DNA from: Flavobacteriales bacterium
Lineage (GTDB): Bacteria; Bacteroidota; Bacteroidia; UBA10329
Assembly: GCA_021741155.1 (NCBI GenBank)
Contig: JAIOYP010000022.1
Span: forward strand, 1-60,313
Direction of reading: 5' to 3'
Length of the DNA stretch: 60,313 nucleotides
Below, one piece after another: positions 8,867 to 16,398 of the stretch (its first letter is position 1; each line of letters begins with the position of its first letter). The position numbers and the translations under genes were made by a program. The notes under the pieces were generated by a model. The model worked only from the letters and a program-made list of their open reading frames with translations, did no database searches and was not told the origin of the DNA.

Positions 8867-10264
8867 ATGAAAAAATCAGTCTTAATTGCTTCGTTTGCTG
8901 CCCTGTTCATCTCACCGCAGATAAAGGCACAGTTCACAGTTGACGCTGAGTTGAGAACTCGAAGCGAACTTTCGCATGGTGCTAAAGCTTTGGCAGCACC
9001 AGATCAGGAAATTGGTATCTATGTCGGTCAGCGTACCCGATTGAATTTTGGCTACGGATCAAAATGGATAGACCTCTATGTTTCGCTTCAGGATATTCGT
9101 GTTTGGGGCAGCACTCCGCAGCTGACGTCTGCTGATGGCGCCTCAACGTGGCTTCATCAGGCCTATGGCGTTGGAAAAGTTGCCAAATGGATGGATATTA
9201 AAGTCGGTAGACAAGAAATTATTTTGGATGACGCAAGAATCTTCGGTAATGTCGATTGGGCTCAGCAAGCAAGAAGTCATGATGCGGTTATGCTTCGTTT
9301 TTCTCCCGATGATAAGACTAAGATTTGGGTTGCAGGAGCTTATAACCAAAGCGCCATGAACCTAAAAGGGAACACGTATCTTACTCCTAACAATTATAAG
9401 ACAATGCAGTTTCTTTGGGCAAACCGCAAATTCGGGAAGGTCTCTGCAAGTATTCTTTTCTTGAACAATGGGCTTCAAATTAACAAGTCGGATTCGGCAT
9501 CTTTTCTGGGAACGGGTTCAACTGCAAGTATGATTAAGTACACCAACAAGGCAACTTACTTCAGTCAGACAGCAGGTTTTAGGGTTGGATATGATGCTGA
9601 TAAAATCAAGGTTTTCGGAGCCTTCTATTATCAATTTGGCAACAATGGCGATTTCAAGATTGACAGTTCCCGTACGGAAATCACTAGGACATATGATTTC
9701 ACCAGAAGAAAAATGAATGCCATGCATGGCAGCATAGACGTTATTGGAAAATTGGGACCAGTCACCCTTAATGCGGGATATGAGTATATGAGCGGCAATA
9801 GTCAGGTTACGCCAGATGCAGACGATCAGGCCTTCAATCCTTTCTATGGCACCAACGCAAAATTCAATGGTAGAATGGACTACTTCTACGTAGGTAATCA
9901 TGCAAAAAGCGTAGGACTGCACGATCCATATTTCGGAGTCAAGGGCAACTACAAGAAATTTTGGATTAGTGCAACAGCTCATTATTTCTTAGCTGCTAAC
10001 GATGTCAAAGACGCAACACTTGGAACTGCCATGAGCACAGGACTTGGTGCAGAATTGGACATTCTTATGGGATACAAGTTCAATGATGAACTCTCCATCG
10101 ATGCTGGTTACGCTAACATGTTCGGAACATCTACCATGGAGGCAATCAGAGGAGGAAGCAGAAAAGAGACTTCTTATTGGGCGTACCTGATGATAACATT
10201 CAAACCAAAGCTGTTCAATAGCGATAATTTCATGAAAAAGCTGGAGGAAAAGAAAGAAGGATAG
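8867..10264 (+). CDS. Outer-membrane porin of the alginate-export (AlgE) family
   Basis: The protein has 465 residues from the chosen ATG, which gives a clean signal peptide (MKKSVLIASFAALFISPQIKAQ). In-frame ATGs upstream (8753, 8819) would put 38 or 16 residues before it and spoil it. The mature part consists of alternating aromatic beta strands, for example IDLYVSLQDIRVWG, DIKVGRQEIILDDARIFG and FWISATAHYFLAANDV, typical of the Alginate_exp barrel family. The family name is historical and many members are general or unknown anion channels. It stands alone between the sensor-exonuclease and the hemerythrin. In this setting a role as an outer-membrane path for nitrate or nitrite is plausible but inferred. 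A terminator follows at 10290. Confidence 0.8.
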   Translation: MKKSVLIASFAALFISPQIKAQFTVDAELRTRSELSHGAKALAAPDQEIGIYVGQRTRLNFGYGSKWIDLYVSLQDIRVWGSTPQLTSADGASTWLHQAYGVGKVAKWMDIKVGRQEIILDDARIFGNVDWAQQARSHDAVMLRFSPDDKTKIWVAGAYNQSAMNLKGNTYLTPNNYKTMQFLWANRKFGKVSASILFLNNGLQINKSDSASFLGTGSTASMIKYTNKATYFSQTAGFRVGYDADKIKVFGAFYYQFGNNGDFKIDSSRTEITRTYDFTRRKMNAMHGSIDVIGKLGPVTLNAGYEYMSGNSQVTPDADDQAFNPFYGTNAKFNGRMDYFYVGNHAKSVGLHDPYFGVKGNYKKFWISATAHYFLAANDVKDATLGTAMSTGLGAELDILMGYKFNDELSIDAGYANMFGTSTMEAIRGGSRKETSYWAYLMITFKPKLFNSDNFMKKLEEKKEG

Positions 10265-10289
10265 GACAACTTTCAAATAAATAATAGCG

Positions 10290-10316
10290 AAATGGCAGGC
10301 TCAAAACCTGCCATTT
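10290..10316 (+). terminator. Intrinsic terminator after the porin gene
   Basis: AAATGGCAGG and CCTGCCATTT form a 10-bp stem with a 7-base loop, followed by TTTTGTTTTT. It begins 25 bases after the porin stop. Confidence 0.85.
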
Positions 10317-10338
10317 TGTTTTTCAGGTCATACACTTT

Positions 10339-10354
10339 TATGACATATATCACA
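10339..10354. promoter_or_regulatory. Crp/Fnr-like operator before the hemerythrin-moaA operon
   Basis: TATGACATATATCACA matches TATGA-N6-TCATA in nine of ten positions. It lies 46 bases before the hemerythrin start, close to the spacing at the cytochrome gene (51) and narK2 (65). Confidence 0.65.
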
Positions 10355-10400
10355 TTATCATTGCTGTCCAATTCGGTTATTTACACCAAGATATAACGCT

Positions 10401-11102
10401 ATGAAGATTATTGATACAACAACAGGGAAAAGGGTAGGAGCAGAAACGCGTCAGATCAACAAGAAACTGAAGGAGGAAGATCCGATTCTGCGCAATGCAT
10501 CAAAGGATTTGGATCAGGAGGAACTTTCGCCCATGGATCCACCCGAGGCACACGAAACCAACACTCCAAACCCTGTAAAAGAAGGAGAGGAGCATCCGCT
10601 TATTAGACAATACATGGATGAGCATGTGGCTGCCATTAAGGTGGTTGATGAGTTTGAGAAGGCCATGAATAATTTCAAGGAGGCTGGATACAAATTGAAT
10701 AATGAGATAAACAGCTCACTAAAAAAGTTTTTCGAATTTTTTGAGAAGAACCTTTTGGATCACAACAGAAGAGAAGAGCACGAACTTTTTCCACTGCTTC
10801 ACCAAAGAATGATAGAGGATGGTGAGCGCAGTATAAGCGAAACTCCGACCACCGCAGTTGACATGATGGAAGACGACCACGTTAAATTCATACAACTTGG
10901 AGCTTTGGCGTTCAATCTTCTAGGATTGGCGGCCCGTTTGCCAGACCCCAATTCGAGCCATTTTACCTATGATGTGGCATACGATAATTCTAGAGAGTTG
11001 ATTGAGATGATTCGCCTCCACATCTATCGGGAAGATCATATTGTATTCCCTCTAGCCCACAAACTCATATCGTGGGAAGAGTTGAGTGCTCTTAAATCTT
11101 GA
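10401..11102 (+). CDS. Hemerythrin HHE-domain protein
   Basis: The protein has 233 residues. The first ~65 are charged and probably disordered. The remainder is a four-helix HHE domain whose di-iron ligands are visible in HPLIRQYMDEHVAAI, LDHNRREEHELFPLL, MMEDDHVKFI and LHIYREDHIVFPLAHKL. Proteins of this type (related to ScdA/RIC and DnrN) bind oxygen or nitric oxide or repair iron-sulfur centres damaged by nitric oxide. Location in a nitrate cluster and an operator 46 bases upstream favour a nitrosative-stress role, which is inference. The stop codon overlaps the moaA start by 4 bases. Confidence 0.85.
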   Translation: MKIIDTTTGKRVGAETRQINKKLKEEDPILRNASKDLDQEELSPMDPPEAHETNTPNPVKEGEEHPLIRQYMDEHVAAIKVVDEFEKAMNNFKEAGYKLNNEINSSLKKFFEFFEKNLLDHNRREEHELFPLLHQRMIEDGERSISETPTTAVDMMEDDHVKFIQLGALAFNLLGLAARLPDPNSSHFTYDVAYDNSRELIEMIRLHIYREDHIVFPLAHKLISWEELSALKS

Positions 11103-12112
11103 TTTTGCAGAAGCCAGAAAATATATTGACCGATGCGTTCGGAAGGAAACACGATTATTTGCGTATTTCTCTCACGGAGCGCTGCAATCTGCGCTGCTTC
11201 TATTGCATGCCTGCAGAAGGAATTCCGCTTCGACCAAAGGATCATTTCATGCGGACCGAAGAAATCATTTCCATCGCAAAAACCTTTGTGGAACTTGGGG
11301 TGAAAAAGATTCGCCTCACTGGTGGAGAGCCGCTTATAAGAAAGGATGCGGACAGCATCATCAAGCAACTTTCCGAACTGCCTATTGAACTGGGTATTAC
11401 CACCAACGGAATTCTAGTGGATCAGTTCATCGATTGTTTTGAAGAGTCTGGCCTCAAGGCGATTAACGTTAGTTTGGACAGCTTACAGCACGAGAAAATG
11501 GCGTCTATAACTAGACGCGATTATTTTAATCGCATCATGAGCAACATCCAACTGCTTATTGACAGAGGGTTTGACGTAAAGGTCAACACGGTAGTGATGC
11601 GCGGAACGAATGATGACGAGATTACCGATTTTATTGAGTGGACACGGAACACCAATGTTCATGTACGTTTTATCGAATTTATGCCTTTTGGAGGCAACGA
11701 TTGGGACTGGAGCAAAGGAGTATCGCTTGATGAAATATTGAGCAGAACCACAGATAGATTCGGAGCTTTCGGTTTTGAACGTATTACCGACCGAGCCAAC
11801 GACACATCCAAAAATTACCGACTTAAGGGCGGAATTGGAACGTTTGCTGTTATCAGTTCGGTAACCAATCCGTTTTGTGATACCTGCAACCGTATTCGGC
11901 TTACCGCAGACGGAAAATTGAAGAACTGTCTGTTTTCAAACTCAGAAACCGACCTACTTACATCCTTGCGAGCTGGCAATAATATCTTAGAACTAATTCA
12001 GGATAATATTCTCAACAAACGGTCAATGCGTGGAGGAATGGATTCTATCAGCGACTTTTCAAACCCTGCTCTGAATCAGCAGAACAGAAGTATGGTAGCA
12101 ATTGGTGGCTGA
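11099..12112 (+). CDS. moaA: GTP 3',8-cyclase, molybdopterin biosynthesis
   Basis: This radical-SAM enzyme makes the first molybdopterin intermediate from GTP. The SAM cluster motif CNLRCFYC gives C29, C33 and C36. The GGEP motif is at 75-78. The second cluster has C260, C263 and C277 (FCDTCNRIRLTADGKLKNCLF). The chain ends in the conserved Gly-Gly tail (VAIGG). Length 337 is normal. No ATG is available near the N terminus, so the start is TTG at 11099, overlapping the hemerythrin stop as TTGA. A second TTG at 11105 is also possible. Translational coupling to the hemerythrin gene links cofactor supply to the nitrate regulon. It complements the Mog/MoaB gene at the window's left edge. Confidence 0.95.
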   Translation: MILQKPENILTDAFGRKHDYLRISLTERCNLRCFYCMPAEGIPLRPKDHFMRTEEIISIAKTFVELGVKKIRLTGGEPLIRKDADSIIKQLSELPIELGITTNGILVDQFIDCFEESGLKAINVSLDSLQHEKMASITRRDYFNRIMSNIQLLIDRGFDVKVNTVVMRGTNDDEITDFIEWTRNTNVHVRFIEFMPFGGNDWDWSKGVSLDEILSRTTDRFGAFGFERITDRANDTSKNYRLKGGIGTFAVISSVTNPFCDTCNRIRLTADGKLKNCLFSNSETDLLTSLRAGNNILELIQDNILNKRSMRGGMDSISDFSNPALNQQNRSMVAIGG

Positions 12113-12139
12113 TTTTTACTTTCGCCCAAAATTGAAACT

Positions 12140-12826
12140 ATGAAATCGTCAGACCTCAGTCAGCTTGATCAACTATTTCGGCAATTCTGTAGTAAAGAAT
12201 GGCGTGACCTTGCCCGCAAGAATACCGTTATGTTGAGCTTCAAACCTGGGGAAACCATCTTCAAGGAAGGTCAGAAAGTGGAAAGCATGTACATGATTGA
12301 AAAAGGTCGTGTAAAGGTTTTTTCAAACTATACCAAGGAAATTGAAGTGGTTATCCGTTTTGCCACCAATGGACAAACGCTAGGGCACAGAGGATTGGGA
12401 GATGATGGAATCTTCCCAGTCTCAGCCGAAGCACTCTCAGAGACTTCCGTAAACATCTTGCCCCTAAATATCTTCGAAGACCTTCTCAGAAACAATAATG
12501 AATTCTGTTACTACTTCATGATGTTCGTGGCGGAAGAACTCAGACGCACCGAACGACAACAGAAGAATCTGCTGAATATGACCGTTAAGCAACGGGTTGC
12601 AAAGGCGGTTAAAATGAACGTTGAGGCTTTTGGGTTCACTAAAGAAGATCCTCAACTTCTGAGTTTTACCATCACACGCAAAGACATATCATCGCTAGCC
12701 AACACCACATACGAATCAACAGTGAGGAGTCTTAGTGAGCTTCAATCTGAGAAGGTGATAAAAATTGTTGGTAAGAAGCTGAAGGTGACCAATCTTGAAA
12801 AGCTCTGCGAGATTACTTCTTGCTAA
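12140..12826 (+). CDS. Crp/Fnr-family transcriptional regulator
   Basis: The protein has 228 residues. A cyclic-nucleotide-type beta-barrel sensor domain covers about 15-125, then a long dimer helix (125-160) and a C-terminal winged helix (ITRKDISSLANTTYESTVRSL, about 178-198). The recognition helix has E192 and R196, equivalent to the residues that read the G-C pairs of TGA/TCA half-sites in Crp and Fnr. There is no N-terminal cysteine cluster (cysteines only at 17, 123, 223 and 228), so it is not an Fnr-type iron-sulfur oxygen sensor; haem or another ligand is possible. It lies 27 bases after moaA, within reach of the same transcript. It is the best local candidate for binding the TATGA-N6-TCATA sites. 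Confidence 0.9.
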   Translation: MKSSDLSQLDQLFRQFCSKEWRDLARKNTVMLSFKPGETIFKEGQKVESMYMIEKGRVKVFSNYTKEIEVVIRFATNGQTLGHRGLGDDGIFPVSAEALSETSVNILPLNIFEDLLRNNNEFCYYFMMFVAEELRRTERQQKNLLNMTVKQRVAKAVKMNVEAFGFTKEDPQLLSFTITRKDISSLANTTYESTVRSLSELQSEKVIKIVGKKLKVTNLEKLCEITSC

Positions 12827-13024
12827 TCAGCGGAAGGAATCAAAAACGGATTCTCTAGTAAATTAGCAGTAACCTGTGGAGGTTTTGGATAACCCATCGC
12901 ATTGAGTTCTACCATGTATTTCCTACTTGTTTCTATGTAAGTATCGGCTGTAGATTCTACGGAATCAAGCGGGATAGTGAATCTGTTCGTCTATTTCTTC
13001 TAGGCTTTTTACGTTCAGGTGCGG
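12823..13024 (-). pseudogene. Frameshifted remnant of an unidentified gene
   Basis: On the minus strand a stretch reads DSVESTADTYIETSRKYMVE and continues to a TAG at 12823, overlapping the Crp/Fnr stop. Upstream, the adjacent frame reads LNVKSLEEIDEQIHYPA before a stop. Neither piece has a start codon in a plausible place. Together they look like the two sides of a frameshift in the last ~65 codons of a decayed gene. I do not recognise the family. This fills most of the 300-base gap before the nar terminator. Confidence 0.4.
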
Positions 13025-13073
13025 CTATTATTTCTAGTCAGATTATTCAGAGTACAGTTTACAGGATACAAAA

Positions 13074-13111
13074 AATGGTCAGCTTTCAGAATTAACCGAA
13101 AGCTGACCATT
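13074..13111 (-). terminator. Terminator of the nar operon
   Basis: A perfect 14-bp stem (AATGGTCAGCTTTC and complement) with a 10-base loop lies 17 bases beyond the narI stop. In the minus direction it is followed by a T-run (ACCATTTTTTG). Confidence 0.88.
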
Positions 13112-13128
13112 GAATAATAAGGGTTGAA

Positions 13129-14097
13129 CTAATTGTTCTTCGACTTGAATCCTGGGAAATAACTTCCTGGTTTTCTAATTGTTTTATGATTCCAGTTCCA
13201 GATTACCAATTGGTAACCTCTCCAGAGGTAATCTACTGGTGCTACTAGGAAGTGAACAAATCGTGTGAAAGGAATAATAGCAATCATGAAGAATGCTGAA
13301 ATAATGTGCAACTGAACGAGCCAAGGCATAGCGCTTACAGCAGCAATGTCAGGATTCAAGGCAAAAACTGATCGCAAGTATGGAGTAAGAACTGCTGCGA
13401 ACCATGAAGAACCCCAGCGCACAAAAAACGCTACTCCTAAACCTGTTACAATCTGCGTGATGAGTACTGCATAAACCAACATGTCCATTTTGTTGCTCAC
13501 AATAAGAATACGTGTGTTTCCCAACCTTCTTTTGATAAGAAGCAATAGTCCGGCCAAGCCAGCAAGGGCAAAAGCAAATGAGCTGACTTCGAGAATAAGC
13601 AATCGTACTGGTTCACCGTTCCAAGCTAAAACTGAGCTTGGGAAAAGGAATGCAATCAAGTGTCCGAAGAAGATGACCAATAATCCCCAGTGAAAAGGTT
13701 GGCTACCCCAGAACAACTTCTTTCTTTCCAAAAACTCAGAAGAAAGAGAGGAGACCTGAAATCCTCGGTTCATGTATCTGTAAATTGATCCGATAACGAA
13801 TATGAGCAGACAGATGTAAGGGAATGCTGCAAACATCAAGGTGTTTAGCATGCCCCATTGTGCTTCTAAACCTGTAACAAGGAGGTACGCAATACCAGCA
13901 GCGGCTACCATCATACCGCCTAGAACACCAGCAAAATTGGTCTTGGCCGGTTCTCTTACGGCATACGAGTCGTTGAGAACGAGTTTAGCATTAATAACCG
14001 TGTAAACAGTTATCGCTGTGATTAGTAGTGCACCGAGAACGAGCCAGGTCACAAGGCTATCAGCTTGAAATGTGTTCAATAACATAAGTGTTGTCAT
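13129..14097 (-). CDS. narI: Respiratory nitrate reductase gamma subunit (cytochrome b), N-terminally extended
   Basis: NarI takes electrons from quinol through two b haems and passes them to NarH. The four haem ligands keep the E. coli spacing: H136 and H146 (10 apart, in PFHWGLLVIFFGH) and H264 and H282 (18 apart, in LHIISAFFM...RFVH). The protein has 322 residues against the usual ~225. The extra ~82 residues at the N terminus contain two additional hydrophobic helices (about 14-36 and 57-77), and the region aligning with normal NarI begins near MLNTLMFAAFPY. Its start overlaps the narJ stop by 1 base (TAATG), which indicates translational coupling. It is the last gene of the operon. Confidence 0.94.
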   Translation of the reverse strand: MTTLMLLNTFQADSLVTWLVLGALLITAITVYTVINAKLVLNDSYAVREPAKTNFAGVLGGMMVAAAGIAYLLVTGLEAQWGMLNTLMFAAFPYICLLIFVIGSIYRYMNRGFQVSSLSSEFLERKKLFWGSQPFHWGLLVIFFGHLIAFLFPSSVLAWNGEPVRLLILEVSSFAFALAGLAGLLLLIKRRLGNTRILIVSNKMDMLVYAVLITQIVTGLGVAFFVRWGSSWFAAVLTPYLRSVFALNPDIAAVSAMPWLVQLHIISAFFMIAIIPFTRFVHFLVAPVDYLWRGYQLVIWNWNHKTIRKPGSYFPGFKSKNN

Positions 14098-14801
14098 TAC
14101 TTCTGGTTTTTAATAGGTATGTGTGTGATATTACAAGTGCCGCAATCATCTACAGGCGCGGCTGCTCTTAGTGGGTCTACATTTGGTTTTACTTCTGCAA
14201 TGGCGATTTCTTTGAAGTCTTCATTGAGCATTATGAGAAGCGCCTCAATCGCATCCTTATAAATATTGCCGTTTTTCTGGCCTTCAAGGATGAGCGCATT
14301 GTGCTTCTTCTTCAACATTTCGGTGCGAATGCGCATCCGTTGGTCTCCGAATTCCTTCAGCATCATGCGAAGTGCAGGTATCATTATTCTGCCAGCCAAT
14401 TCTTCTCTGAAATTGTCGTCTTCAATCTTTGGAAGGAGTGTAAGTACGCTTGCCAGATTATCAGGAAGTTCTTCCCCACAATCATTGTTTGCAGCGGCTT
14501 GCTCACGCTTCATGTTCACAAGAAACTCTCCGCGCTTGTAATCTTCTCCGAAAATCACAAAACCAAGATCCAGATAACAGATGGCCTGAACGTGGAATGT
14601 CTTTGCGTACACTTCCTCAATTTCATACTGCTCTGTTTCGTTGACCCAATCGGAATAGCGCGAAAGTGCTAATGCCGCTTCAGGATACTGCGATTGCAAC
14701 ATGGCAACCACATCAATTACCTGGGCTTTTACATCCTTAGATGGGTATCGGAATACATCCCCCATCAGCGCATACTGCTCATATGTCTGAGTAGCGATCA
14801 T
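14097..14801 (-). CDS. narJ: Nitrate reductase assembly chaperone
   Basis: NarJ is a TorD-family cytoplasmic chaperone that holds apo-NarG during cofactor insertion and membrane attachment. The 234-residue protein is helical and acidic, with family-typical stretches FRYPSKDVKAQVIDVV, YLDLGFVIFGEDYKRGEFLVNM and LPDNLASVLTLL. It has 4-base overlap (ATGA) with narH upstream and 1-base overlap with narI downstream, the standard nar arrangement. It ends in a short CGTCNI tail whose role is unclear. Confidence 0.92.
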   Translation of the reverse strand: MIATQTYEQYALMGDVFRYPSKDVKAQVIDVVAMLQSQYPEAALALSRYSDWVNETEQYEIEEVYAKTFHVQAICYLDLGFVIFGEDYKRGEFLVNMKREQAAANNDCGEELPDNLASVLTLLPKIEDDNFREELAGRIMIPALRMMLKEFGDQRMRIRTEMLKKKHNALILEGQKNGNIYKDAIEALLIMLNEDFKEIAIAEVKPNVDPLRAAAPVDDCGTCNITHIPIKNQK

Positions 14802-16291
14802 AGTCCGCGCTCTGGTCGTTGTTTAAATCCAAATCCAGTGTTTCCTTTCACATCTGCCGTAGCTTCAAGCATTTCAATGCTTTCTTCACGGTGTGCTGGT
14901 GGAATTACAAATCGCTCTTCGAAAGTTGCAAGTGCAGTCAATCTGAAGATTTCATCTGCTTCCTTGGAATTGGTTTTTCCACCTTCCAATGCTGCAGCTA
15001 CTTCTGCTGCAGTCAAATCGCCAACAGTTGTATTTCTTCTGCTGATCTTAACGGCAAGTAGTTTCTTCAACACATCCTCAACTTTTCCTTTATCACCTGC
15101 GGTGAAAAGAGAAGCGAGATACTGCATTGGCAATCTTGATTTCTCGATACCCGCCCAAAGGCTTTCAGTTGTGCTGTCATAAACACCATCTGAGTCTACA
15201 CTTGCCATTGCTGGGAGCATTGGTGGAACGTAGAACAGGTTAGGAAGTGTTCTGAACTCTGGGTGAAGTGGCAATGCAATGCCCCAAACTTTTACGAATT
15301 TGTAAACTGGAGATTGCTGTGCTGCTCTAATTGTAGAGTCTGCAATACCGTTCGCTTTAGCTGCTTTAATCACGTTTTCATCAAACGGATCCAAATAAAT
15401 TCCCAACTGAGCGTCTACAAGATCTTTCTCTTCAGATGATGCAACTGCTTCAATTCGGTCTGCATCATAAAGCATTACTCCCAGGTAACGAATACGTCCT
15501 ACACAGCTGTGCATACAAGCTGGTGCTTGTCCGCTTTCCAAACGTGGGTAGCAAAGGATACATTTTTCTGATTTACCAGTGTTCCAGTTGTAGTAGCTTT
15601 TCTTGTAAGGACATGCGGTAACACACATTCTCCAAGCTCTACATCTTTCTTGGTTGATTAATACAACGCCATCTTCACCTCTTTTGTAAAGAGCACCTGA
15701 TGGGCAAGAACCAACACAGGCTGGGTTCAGACAGTGATTACAGATACGTGGCAAATAGTGCAACGACATCTGCTCCAATTGGAACATGCTTTCCTGCTCG
15801 GCAGGGGTAAGGTTCTTGAAGTTTACGTCATTACGAGCGTAGTCTGGTGATCCACCCAAATCATCATCCCAGTTAGGACCAGATTTAAGGTCGATGTTCT
15901 CTCCAGTTACCAACGATACTGCACGTGCAGTTGGCTGGTCGTCTCCTTCTGGAGCATTGAACAAATCCTCATACTTATAAGCCCAAGGCTCATAATAATC
16001 TTCCAAAACAGGCATGTGTGGGTTATGGAAGATGTTCTTCAAACCTTTCAGTTTTCCAGCACCTTTCAGCGAAACGGAGTTTCCGTTCTTTTCCCATCCA
16101 CCTTTATAAATATCCTGATCTTCCCACTTTGTAGGATAGCCGGTACCTGGTTTTGTTTCCACGTTATTCCACCACATGTACTCTGCACCTTTTCTGTCGG
16201 TCCAAACGTTTTTACATGCTACAGAACAAGTATGACATCCGATACATTTATCGAGATGAAAAACCATTGAAATCTGTGATCTTATATTCAT
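14798..16291 (-). CDS. narH: Respiratory nitrate reductase beta subunit (iron-sulfur)
   Basis: NarH carries four iron-sulfur clusters between NarI and NarG. The first motif is CIGCHTCSVAC (C16, C19, C22, C26). Further groups are CNHCLNPACVGSCP, CRAWRMCVTACP and CILCYP...ACMHSC. The Trp in CRAWRMC replaces a cysteine and marks the [3Fe-4S] cluster, as in E. coli NarH. Length 497 is close to the family norm. It lies 107 bases after narG, the only sizeable gap within the operon, and overlaps narJ by 4 bases. Confidence 0.96.
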   Translation of the reverse strand: MNIRSQISMVFHLDKCIGCHTCSVACKNVWTDRKGAEYMWWNNVETKPGTGYPTKWEDQDIYKGGWEKNGNSVSLKGAGKLKGLKNIFHNPHMPVLEDYYEPWAYKYEDLFNAPEGDDQPTARAVSLVTGENIDLKSGPNWDDDLGGSPDYARNDVNFKNLTPAEQESMFQLEQMSLHYLPRICNHCLNPACVGSCPSGALYKRGEDGVVLINQERCRAWRMCVTACPYKKSYYNWNTGKSEKCILCYPRLESGQAPACMHSCVGRIRYLGVMLYDADRIEAVASSEEKDLVDAQLGIYLDPFDENVIKAAKANGIADSTIRAAQQSPVYKFVKVWGIALPLHPEFRTLPNLFYVPPMLPAMASVDSDGVYDSTTESLWAGIEKSRLPMQYLASLFTAGDKGKVEDVLKKLLAVKISRRNTTVGDLTAAEVAAALEGGKTNSKEADEIFRLTALATFEERFVIPPAHREESIEMLEATADVKGNTGFGFKQRPERGL

Positions 16292-16308
16292 AACCCTTTT
16301 AGTTATTA

Positions 16309-16341
16309 GCCCCTCCCAACCTCCCCAAAGGGGAAGTGTTT
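16309..16341. repeat. Short G/C-rich hairpin between narG and narH
   Basis: The segment contains CCCCAAAGGGG within a stretch of CCCTCCC...GGGGAAG, a small hairpin of the kind scattered in Bacteroidota intergenic DNA. A similar motif (CCCCTCTTGAGAGGGG) occurs near 48,820. It could stabilise or attenuate the narG-narH message. Confidence 0.4.
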
Positions 16342-16398
16342 GTTGCCGTTATTTTTCTATTCTGTTTTGACTAGTTCGCTATCTATCTAATTCTCCTA

